Shown here piece after piece: positions 10,618 through 22,600 of a stretch of 64,000 bases of DNA; position 1 is the stretch's first letter, and every line of letters begins with the position of its first letter. Origin of the DNA: Acanthosoma haemorrhoidale (lineage: Eukaryota; Arthropoda; Insecta; Hemiptera; Acanthosomatidae); the NCBI GenBank assembly GCA_930367205.1, contig OV884012.1, positions 154,767,405-154,831,404 of the forward strand. Reading direction: 5' to 3'. Under the pieces are notes generated by a model. It was not told the DNA's origin, did no database searches, and saw only the letters and a list, made by a program, of their open reading frames with translations. The position numbers and the translations under genes are program-made.

Positions 10618-13600
10618 GTGAGTTGCAGATTATACTTTCCAGCCATCTACGAGCTATCTCGTAAATCATATCATGTACAATCCTAATAACAAATTGAGAA
10701 GGAAATTGTAAGGGGTCTAAAATTTCAAGTCAGGATAGACCGCCAACAGGTTCATAAATTTTGTTCATATTATTGTAATATTTAAATTTGCAATAAATTA
10801 GCGGGCATAAAAGGGCGGCAAATGAGCCATGGAAAAGGAGGGGGTGCTTGAAAAACAAGATGGCAAGAAGGTTCTGCTGGTGATTCCCGGGAGATGGAGT
10901 GTTAGATGAGGATTTGGAGTTTTGGAAGTTTTAAGATTCTTTTATTTGTGTGGTGAATGAGGAGAGCGAAATTTTGAAGCTTGAAGAAATTTTGATGAGT
11001 GGTGATTGGATAAACAGGAGAAAGATTGAAGGAAGAAGGGTTATATTAAGAGAAGAAATTATAGGTGATAGCAGTGGATTTTACTGACCATGTGGTAGGC
11101 ACAATGAATAAAATAAGAAGAAAAGGACTTGAAAGTTAATCAATCTGTAAATAATAGTAAGGTAAATGAAAATCGTTACTAACATTGTAATTTGTCACAG
11201 ACTGGTTTATTAAAGAGTTAAAGAAAGTTTTGTTATCTAATCTAACCTCAGATATAAAACATAACAATTGGCGCCCGAAAAACTAAAGTCAAGTATTTGT
11301 GATTCTGTTAGAGAAGCTTATCTTGGTTAGGTTATTTTGTTTAGGTGGTTTACCTATTGGAACCCAACCCCCTTTCGAAGTTTAAAAGAACCTTACAAAA
11401 TGTCTTATATTTTTTTTTAATAACGAGATGATTATCTATTGTAACCAACAGCAAAATAAAAAAAGGTTTATGACAAATATCAAATGTAGAGGTTGTGCAA
11501 AAACAAAAAAAAATATTTTGAGGTTCTAATTGGGTTTATTTTACAAATTATTAGGTAGTATGATGCTTGAATATTCCTGCTTTCTTCCATACCTTCTGTA
11601 GAACTTTTTTGTCCACATACCTGCCATAAGTGGATTTTGTCTCTTTACCATAAACTTTATCAGCTTATCAGGGAGTCATTAGTTTCCAATCTGACAGTTT
11701 GGTCCAGTATCATACTCTTTCGGAAGGCTGTGATATTGGCAAACCATCTTTACGACATGAAATAATATTTTATACCCTGCGATAAGATGTGTTAAAATGT
11801 TCCAGTAATGATGGTATACTGACCGACATGAAATAAGGTTCACAGGAGTAGACGAATACTTATTCTTTTTTGTGTCGATTAGCGTTAAATAGGTTCCTAA
11901 TGGCCTATCTATCAGCTGTGCCTATAAGAAAGAGAGATTCCTCGGAGGGATGAGAACAGCAGAACCGCGACAGCGGCAGCCCAAAGGACCCCCCTTAACT
12001 CCTGAGTCATCATTCAATTTAAGTGGTGTTTGTAATTACAGCTCAGCCATAGTCTCCTTAGGCCTGCATATCATGCCTTTTGTAATCCGACCTGCTTATT
12101 TCCTACTGGAAGAAAGCCAAAACGCAATGAAATGATTATTTACATAAAAAAATATATACACAAATTCGAACATAAATATATTTGTAACATTTCGCGCCAT
12201 TGTATATTAACAAAAAAAAAAAACTTCAATCAGCGTTTCCTGATGTATTTTATAATGAGCCTTTAACATTTTGGGGTGATGGGATCATTTTTACTACCTC
12301 TGTGTTCGAACAAATATAGCACAGACATAATATGAACGATTGATCATTTGAGGTGTTCAATAACGCCTTTATTTTTTTTTCTGTAACCTCCTTGAGCAAT
12401 CCTGATGACAAGCAGGTCCTCACCGTTTAATAACACCTTCCAAAATTGCATTTTTGTATCGAACCTACCTCAGACAATATATTAGACAACATCAGTGTAA
12501 ACGCCGGGAAGACCGATTGCGTAATCTTCTCCCTTCAAAAGGGGAAAAAAGTCTTGCCAAAATCGTATAGTATAGGAGGGCAAGAGAACACACCGGCTTT
12601 CTCAATGTAATATCTGGGTATAAAAATGGATAGGCATCTCCATTTCTCTACCCATTTTAGTAATAAAATAGAAAAAGTACGACACAGGTCTTACCGGCTT
12701 TCGCACTTGCTAACTTCACCCAACCTGTCGCTTCGTCTTAAACTGATGATATATAAATGATTCCTCCGGCCAGCTCTGCTGTACGGTGCACCGCTATTTA
12801 CCCACTTGACTGACAATACAGCCAAATGTCTCCAACATTTCCAGAATGGGATCATGCGAAAAGCGGTCCGACATACCTCTCTCGAGAGGTTGAAGAACGC
12901 TGACCTGCACCCGTTGCTTAATGTGCTGCAGGTGGATGAGTTCATCCGCCGGAGACACATCAAGTTTTTTGACTCGTTACAGCACCTCACAAACCCAGTG
13001 TTTAACACTATGACCCCACCACCCTTCTTTGGTTAATTTATGGAATGTAAGTTAGTTTTAAGTTTGGTAAAAAAGGTGAGACCCATCACCCTTATTAGAG
13101 TCAGTTCAGTCCAGTCACGTATAATATGTATCATTATACTTGTTTATTCCATTATATAATTTTTACAAAACCTGCATATAATGTAGCGACGCTACAGGAA
13201 ATACAAAAATAATTTGTAATGTTTGAGCTGGTTTTGAAACTAAACCCCTCATTTGTGCTGGATCCTTGAACTCTTCACAGATTAGTGAATGAACAATATG
13301 TACTATTTGTGTTTTATTTTCCTTCATTCAAGTCGCAACTCATTCTCTTTTCGAGGACATGATCCCAGTAAGAAAAAATTCCTAGAAGTATGGACGCCAT
13401 CGATAAGAATCCTTGAGTTGTTTGTCATTTTATCGCCAGATTTCTTCAAATGAAATCTACAACTGTGCATTTTCCACGGCGGAAGCACCCTGTGCAGTGG
13501 TCCAGGTACGAGCCAAGACAAATATACGATTACCAGACAGCACATAATCACCGTCCACTGCCTCCCGATGATAAATCTATTCACATTTGCGATTCAAATC

Positions 13601-16600
13601 GTATCGATTCTAATTATACAGTCGCCCCCACCCCCGCTCCTTGGTAATCCATTACCGAATGAAACAATTAAATTATAACTGGAAGATGTTTAAACATACG
13701 ACAGCTTTTATTTGCATATGCCCCACCTACTTGTCGAATGAATCGCTCATGAGCGAGCCGAAAGCTCAGTTTAAAAAACTTTTTTTTAACATCCGATCAA
13801 TATTCTATAACCTGAGAAGCCGGGCGACTTTACAGGCCATGCCACACTTAATAATAATACAGGTTAATTATCCTTGGAACATGTCCAATAAAAACTAAAG
13901 TTTATTTACCAAAAATTGGGTCATTTTTAACAGTAGAAGTACCCCCTAGATTCAGTCTGAATGTTATATAATAAATAAAATGAAATAAGAGAAAAAATAA
14001 TAAAAAAAGTATATATAGATATACATTTGTATGTATATTGTGAAATTGAAACTTCTTTATTGTGCTAAAATTACAATCTGCCTTATTAGGCAATAAGTAA
14101 TTGTGATAAATGTTCTCATTCATACCATATTTACAAAAAACCCAGAGGCCTCTCAAATCCACATGTATGTCACCTCCCTCGCGTGCGAAAGAGGAAGTGG
14201 AGTCTTGGGAAGTCCCCCACGCTCCTCCGTCAGCCACGTCACCGGATACTAGCCAGTGGAGTGAGTATAAAACTTCAATTCCGATGGTTATTAATTGAAA
14301 CGCCCAGTTGACTGGGACCACTTCCGCCAGATTCTTACAGACTCTGTAGACCTCAAAGTACCTCTGAAAACATCCCAAGACCTAGACGATGCAGTGCATT
14401 CCTTCACTACTCTGATCCAGAGGTCGGCCTGGGAGGCATCGTCACCCCACCGTCACCTAAAAATTCACAATCAAAATCCTTTACCTCAGTATCTCAAAGA
14501 CCTAATCAAATCCAAACGCCACTCAAGAACAGTGTGGCAAAGATCCCGACATCCTGCTGATCGTCGCTCATACAATCAGTACTGCAGGCTGGTAAAGCGG
14601 CGATTGGCATCCTTCCGTTCCGATTCTTTCAATTCCTATCTCTCCTCCCTGTCTACCAGGGACAACTCCTTATGGAATCTAACTAAGAAAATCCTAAAAT
14701 ACCATCCTGTTTCACACCCACTCCGTCGTGATGATGGGTCCTGGGCGGCTTCGGATGGCGAGAGGGCGGAGGAATTTGCACTGCATCTTTCCCATACTTT
14801 CACTCCTCATCTTACTCCTCAAAACAATAATCACCGTCCAACTGTTGAAGATTTCCTCACTTCACCTATCCCTCTCTCACTACCACCAAAAGCCGTTAAC
14901 CCCTCCGAGGTTAAATATCTTCTGAAAAAATTACCTTACCGAAAATCTCCAGGATATGATCTCCTTACTCCTCGAATCCTCCAACAACTTCCTCCTAAAG
15001 CCATAATCTTCCTAACCTATATATATAATTGCATTATCCGAACGACGCACTTTCCTCTCCTCTGGAAACATTCCATTATTGTCTTATTCGCCAAACCCGG
15101 TAAACCACCCAATGACGCCTCATCTTACCGTCCAATTAGCCTACTCCCTATCCTCTCAAAAATATTTGAAAAACTCCTATTAAAACGCCTACTTCCAATT
15201 GTTGAATCCAAAAACCTTTACCCTACTCATCAGTTTGGTTTCCGCCAACGACATTCCACAGCTCAACAAGGCCTTCGCGTTGTTGATCACATATCCTCAG
15301 CCCTTGAAACCAAACAGTATTGCACTGCTGCCTTTCTGGACATAGCTCAAGCTTTTGACAGGGTCTGGCACGCAGGCTTGCTTTACAAGCTCAAAGGATA
15401 TTTACCGCAAACCCTATTCCTAATCCTACAATCCTACCTTTCAAACCGTTTCTTCCAAGTCCGCTGTGGTTTAGAATATTCTAACTACTATCCCATTAAA
15501 GCAGGAGTTCCACAGGGCAGCGTCCTGGGTCCCACCCTCTATAATCTATACACCGCTGATGTCCCCTCTACCACCAATACCTTCTTGGCAACATTCGCAG
15601 ACGACACTGCAGTCCTGTCAACCCATCCAGACCCTAATATAGCATCCCAAAACCTTCAAAAACACCTCGACGAGATCGAGTATTGGTGCAACCAATGGCG
15701 AATCAAAGTCAATGAAGGAAAATGTTCCCACATAACCTTTACCCTGTGCCGCAAGTCCTGTCCACCAGTCTTTTTAAATTCAATTCCTCTCCCTGTGTCT
15801 GAGACAGTACGGTATTTAGGCTTCCATCTCGACAAAAGACTGACATGGAACCCACACACGAGGCTAAAAAGACAAGAACTAAACAGACGCTTTGGACAAC
15901 TGTACAGACTACTTCGAAGGACATCCCACCTCTCAATAGAAAACAAACTACTTATTTACAAGGTTATACTTAAGCCAATCTGGACATACGGAATAGAGCT
16001 ATGGGGGACAGCAAAAAAGTCGAACATCAAGCGCATCCAATCCTTTCAATCAAAAGTCCTAAGAACAATAGTAAATGCCCCTTATTACGTCAGCAACAAA
16101 ACCCTTCACAATGATCTGAATATACCCTATATTCTTGAACTCATCCCTTCCAAGTTCATAAAATTCCATAGTAACCTATCCAACCACCCTAATTCCCTAG
16201 CACAGTCATTGCACTGCACCACTCACCCCTATAATCCTCTTCGGAGATTAAAACGGCAGTGGCCTCGTGACCTGCTATAACTAAGTGATAGTGGGAGTTC
16301 TGGCAATGGCCAGTTCCTCTAATCATGTCCTGAGCGTCTGTGGCTCTCGCGCTCTTGGTCAGACTCCGCTGGCTTATCCAGTGACGCGGCTGACGTAGGA
16401 GCGTGGGGGACTCCCCAAGACTCCGCTTCCTCCTTCGCATGTGAGGGAGGTGACCCTTGTGGACTTGGGGGGCCTCTGGGCTGTTTGTAAATATTGTATG
16501 AATGAGCGAGTGAATGATGAATTGTAAATATAGTATGAATGATGACATTTATCTCAATTACTCATTGCCTAATAAAAGGCAGATTGTAATTTTATCTTAA

Positions 16601-19600
16601 TAAAATTGTTTGAAAACTAAAAAAAAAAAAAAAAAAATTAATTGAAACAACAATCTAACATGGGTAAGCTCTTTAATAATAAACAATCGAAAATAATTAT
16701 TTCAAAAAATATGATAAATAATTGAAAATAAAAGTATTTTATAAACAGTTTGGGCTATAGCAATTAGTCATTAGTTATTCTCCCCCCACTCCTCCTGCAT
16801 CATCTACTAGACCTGCAGACTAATGCACAGGACACATCGCATTCATCTAGGTTAGAACTGCAAATATATATATATGTTGAAACCTACCTCATTTTTTACC
16901 ATTTTATTTTTCTAATTCATTTGATCAATTTACCTAAATTGGTATGGCAGGTCCTTCATGAGATCTTTAATTCAAATTGTTTTATGTCTTTGACATAGGA
17001 ACTTATCCCGATTGAATCGCCCGATCTCAAGGCTAATGTTATAGTTATTAATAAATTGTGAAACTGGGAATTGTGAAATATATACAAGTAAAATGGTTAC
17101 AACAAATACTTATAATTATAAATAGTGCTGACAAAAATTATATAAAAAAAATATTCATTTCCTTTTGAACAAGGATAGTTACTACTAATTAATTATATAA
17201 AAAAATGAAAATTGAGCTCAATCTCTTTTTAATGGATCCATAATAATAAAAAAACAATATCTATATCACCCAATCGATGATCTCCGTTTAATCCAATCAA
17301 CGTTACTGTTGATCTCTTCTTCTTTTTCTTCTTCTTCTGTTGGATACCGCCAAGTCGGGGTCTTGCTCTTGTTCGCTCTCTGGCTGTCAGGCTAAGACTG
17401 ACCTTTATCTCATCCCCACTCCTAAGAGCATAAGGGCTGATGCTGGACAAAGTGGGAGGGTGGCTGGTCATGATATTCTCAAATATCATGAATGTTACAA
17501 TGTGTGTAAGACAATTATTGAAGGAGGGGTGAATAAACTGAAATCAGTTTCTCTGTAAACAAAGTAAGCAATTTTATCACTATATTTTATATTATAACAA
17601 TTATTCATATTGATTTATACAATCTTACCTGTAAACAATTACAGTTTATAATTATCACTTCTCTATTCACACTCTAATTACAACTTTTGTTACTTAATAT
17701 AACCTTTCTCTATCCTCTCACTTTTTAGAATATTGCTGATAGCTCCATCTGGTGGAGGCCAGTAGAATCAGCGCGGCAAATCCAAATATTCGAATTCAAC
17801 ATAGTATACTTTCTTTACATATATATATTAAAATTGTATAGGTATTTAGGATTCCATTTGTTAAAATAGCGTATATATATATATATATCCACCTAATACA
17901 TTACTAATTGATCAAGTTTCGGCAGAGGAGGGAGGACCATGGCCATTTGAGAGGGGGGGGCATTTTTTCTTTGAAAACTTTAAATAATGATGATATTTTC
18001 CATCGATACGTGATTATATACCCGATTTTGCAGGTGAGCGAATACAACAGATGGGAGGAATGGGCGGACGGCCACTGCAGGCTCGTGTACCCGCCACATT
18101 CGGACGAGGCAAAGAGGCACGCTTCCGGCTGGGCCATGAGAAACACCAACAACCACAACGTCCACATACTCAAGAAGTCCTGCCTGGGCGTCCTCGTCTG
18201 CAGCAGGAGGTGCATCCTCCCCAGCGGCGACACCGTCCACCTCAGGCCGGCCATCTGCGACAAGGCCAGGAAGAAGCAGCAAGGTAAGATGAGCTAGGGC
18301 TGGCAGTGGAAGTAACTCGGAGTTGAGGAGCTTCCGCTTAACACTCCCTTTATGCTTGGCAATCATATAGAGTTCAAATGAGTTTATTAAGCATTCACTC
18401 CTTGTTGGGAGTCTTCCCCAAGGAGAGTGTTTTCCCCTCATGACTGGAGCCTCTGTGGCTCTTTCCCAGTATGTACTGGTACTATCTAGTAGAAATGTAG
18501 CTCTAGAAACGGAACTCCTCCTCCTTACTCCTGTGCTGGGGCTGTGACAGCTGATTTTGGGGCATTCCTACCATGTATTGTAAATACAGTATGAATGAGA
18601 GAGTGAACGCAATATTGTATAAATGAGACCATTTGTCTCGATTACACGTCGCGTAATCAGGGCAGATCGTTATTTTAAAAAAAAACAACAACGTTATTAT
18701 GCCCAAGCGCGTTTTTCAGCATACACGTTGTCATTTGCAAGTGCTCAAAAATCTCAAGGAATCATTAGCAATAGTATGACATAAAAATTTGAATTGGTAA
18801 TTGTAATTTAGATTGTAATCTACTAAAATAATACATAGATGTATATAATAGCATACAGAGGGGCAATATTACCTTATAATGGTCATAGCAAAAAGGACTA
18901 AATGATACACTATTGAAGCCTTAGATCACTATCAAAAGAGAGAGATGACCATTGCCAGGCCTACTGCTTGTTAGTTAAAAGTCGAGTTAACATGCTATAT
19001 TTTTAATTTAAAAATTGTTAATGTCGTACAATCCCTAATGCTTTCTTGTTATTTAAATACAAAAAATATATTTATGTCTTAAGTGTGGGCATTGACACCT
19101 GGAAAAAATGACACATTGTTTCTTTACCCTTCCAAGTAAGAGTCCACAACCAGCCCAAACATCATTTTTTTTAATATTATGGTTTTTTCAACCAGATAAG
19201 GCTTCTAAAGTGTCATTAGCAACCCTTTTGAAACTATCCTTAAAATGAAACCTCCTTTCACAAATCATATTTGAAATCTTAATGAACGAACTTTATTTCA
19301 TTGTAAGACGTTAAAAAAAAAAAATCAATATTAATCTTTATTCTATAATCCTACAATAGCCATGTTAATCTTACACCGACTACCCTCCAGGTAAGCCATG
19401 CCCGAACAGGCTGTGCAGCGGCCGTTTGGAGATCCTGCCCTGCCGTGGTCATTGCGGTTACCCTGTAACGCACTTCTGGAGGCATACGGAGCACGCCATA
19501 TTCTTCCAGGTAATACCCACGCCCATGACTAACTAACTAACGTCAAAGAAACTGTCGGCAGAGCTCCGACTACAAGTTCATTTGATTTGTCCACAGGCGA

Positions 19601-22600
19601 AAGGAGTCCACGATCACCTACGACCTGAAGCCAAGTCCACTTCGGAGGCGAGGAGGAGTCTGGGAGCAGGAAGGAGGGTACGAGGCCTGGCCGTCATCCT
19701 GGGCAAGGAATCCGAGCTCGCCAACAAGGTTTATAGATAGTTTATTATTTTCATAATATAGAATTTTACTGAGAAGCACAAGTCAAATAATTACCTCTCG
19801 CTCAATCTGTAACTAAACCAAGAGCAGCCACCACATTTACACAAATCTAGAAACACCTTTATGGAAATTGTAGATTTCCTATCCGGTTTGGTCTGGCTTC
19901 CAGAGTGACAACTGCAGAACCGTTTTAGGTTTCAAATATCACCGATGTTTCTCTTCAAAAAGCTATAATTGCTACGGGATTTCAGCAGCTCGCGTTTGTC
20001 ATCCATATATATCATTTTTTTCATCATTGGCTGTGACAATTATACAACAAGGGTACAAAGAGGGGGGTGCACACAGAGCCTGGTAATTACAAGTTGGCAT
20101 TTTAACATTCTTTAATATCGCCAATTTAATTAATATTTAATTTCTCAGTATCACCCTTTTGCGTAAAATTTCAATTCACATCAGTCCCTGTATAGGTATG
20201 ATTTTCGTTTGATATGATGGTGCTGAAAGATTTACTTGGTTTGTGCTTCTTTGAAGAAAGCAGGCCTTCCCCTCGCTACAATCTAAGTTGTATAATCAGT
20301 ACATAACTCATTCTTAAGGTGAACCATATAGCTTTATATGTTCGCACAGCTTGTATTCTGTGCATGAGCTTACCGTAGAAAAATTCTTTAAACCTCATAA
20401 TATAATAAGCACAATGTGGATTTATGTAAAGATTCCTTATAGTGGAATAAAAAAATATGAAAAATTAAGGGTTTTGAAACAAAACAAAAAAAGCCATATA
20501 TTGTAGTATAGTCAACAGGGTATATTAAAACTATTTTGATTCGACTATTGTTTAAAAGCTACGAGTCACGTTTATATGAAGATTCGAAACAACTACTGGA
20601 AACATATAAATCCAAATATGAGAAGTTCTGTTTGTCAGTCAAAAGTGCGTATTATTATTATCGTTTGTCTGAATTGACCGCCATAAATGAGACGCTGACA
20701 AGGACAATAAATGAAGTATAGAAACAAAATTCTACCTCATATATACAGCGTGTGTGAGCCATTTAGTGGGCTGGAAGTATTGTTGAGAGGAAGATTTGAT
20801 TAAAACTGTTGTTGGAGCAAGTTTTAATGATGACAATTAAAGTAAACTGAGCCACACAAGAAATTCTGCAACTTTAAAGATGGTTCGCTCAGAATTGTTC
20901 GAAGACTTCACAATAGTCATCGTTCACAGCCACTTCATTGACGCATTCCTCGAAGTCGTCGAAGTGGTTGGTGTCGGCCTGGCCTGCCACTTGTGGCACG
21001 TAAGGAGCCTTGATTGCATGGTTCAATAGCGAGAGCCAGCTCGTGCCTTCGTACCATTTATGGTCCTTGATGTCCTCTACGCCTCGCTTCATGTTCCCGA
21101 ACCTCTTAGACAAGTCCACCTGAAGTAGATTAGCGGTGAGATCTACGAGAGGTGCAGAGAAGCAGGTGGGAGTCCGGTACTCGCCACTGGCGATCTGTTT
21201 GAATGTCTCCATTTGGTCCATGCCTTCGAAGGGCATCCGGCCGGAGTTCATCTCGAAGAGGAGTACTCCGTAAGCCCACCAGTCGACGGCCAGTCCGTAC
21301 CCCCCGATGCAGAGGATCTCGGGCGCCAGGAACTCCGGGGTCCCACATATCGTGTACGCTCTACCCCCATTCAACGGCCTGCTCATACCGAAGTCTGTCA
21401 GTTTGACGTAACCTTGCTGGTCGATGAGGATGTTTTCCGGCTTGAGGTCCCTGTAGGCGATGTCGCAGTAGTGAAGGTACTCGAGGGCCAGAAGTACCTG
21501 TGCACCGTAAAACCTCGCCAACTCTTCACTGAACTTGAGCTGCCGCTTAAGCAGCCTGAACATGTCGCCCGCAGGGACGAACGGCAGGGTGAGGAAGAGG
21601 TGGCTATTATCCTGGAAGGAGCAGTTGAGGGTGACAGTGAACGGGCAGTTGAGCGCCTGGAGGATCCTCTTTTCGTGGAAGACTTGCTTGGTCTGCTTCC
21701 TCTTCAACACTGCCGCCTTGTTGAGGACTTTGATAGCGTAGTATTGCCCACTTTCCCACATTTTGGCCAAGTAGACTCGGCCTAGCGCACCTTTTCCCAG
21801 CGTCCTTATGAAGTCGAAGCTTTCTCTCTGACACGACGACATCTTGCCGGCTTTGTAGCGCTTGAGGAACTCTTTTTTACTTTTACTCAAGTGCTCTCCC
21901 CAGTCAACGATTGCCATCCGGGGGCTAGCAGTAGCCATCTTTAAGCCAAGTTTAACAAATATATTTACTAGAATTCGGAAAGATTTGTCATCGTTGAAAA
22001 TTTTAAGATAAATTTGATTATTCTGGTAAAATATTAATACATTCCTATAATTTAATTTGCCATATGCTAATTTTTAAAAACCATGCTTTAAAACAATGAT
22101 GCATCTTTTTATGATTGGTTATCAACTCCTTCGATTGACAATGATTCAATGTAAGCAAAATAATTGATAATGAAGACGAACCTAGTTATTGTGAAAGTAT
22201 TTTATGATTTGAAAAGAAAGGTATGTTTAAAGAGTTGAGCAACAGTGCTGTCGGGGAGGTGGGCAAACATATTGTTTGTTTCAAATCAGCCTTGAGTACT
22301 TACTACTCAACTCGTCTAATTGTCTATAAAGGTGTTCATAACTTAGGCAGCTAAAGGCAGTTTATAAATTTATGCTTTTTAAGTTGATGTAGAGATACAT
22401 TTTCGTATAAAGGATTATTTTTTTGGGGGGAAGGGAGCTGGATCCATATATAAAAGAGACAGACTTCTCTGGCCGGACCTATCCCCATGGCAATTATGAG
22501 ATAAATTTAAATTATTTTTAATAAAGTATTATCGTGTATTAACGAGTACAAAATAGGTGGGTAATTGCAAGAGGTGGGTGATATATTCTTCTGAATGAGA

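Noticed and set aside
14110..14298. 62-codon ORF before the LINE RT as the endonuclease
   Set aside because: Most of it is the inverted 3' UTR; only the last few codons (IPMVIN) could be the end of the endonuclease region.
17740..17770. CCATCTGGTGGAGG as a CTCF-type insulator site
   Set aside because: Only a partial match to the known motif and no second site; too weak to claim.
17908..18297. Long plus ORF across gcm exon 2 as an independent gene
   Set aside because: Only 18034-18283 matches the GCM domain; the extension to 17908 is intron read-through.
21213..21785. 190-codon plus-strand ORF opposite the kinase
   Set aside because: It is the shadow of the GC-rich kinase gene; no motifs, and the minus frame carries every catalytic residue.
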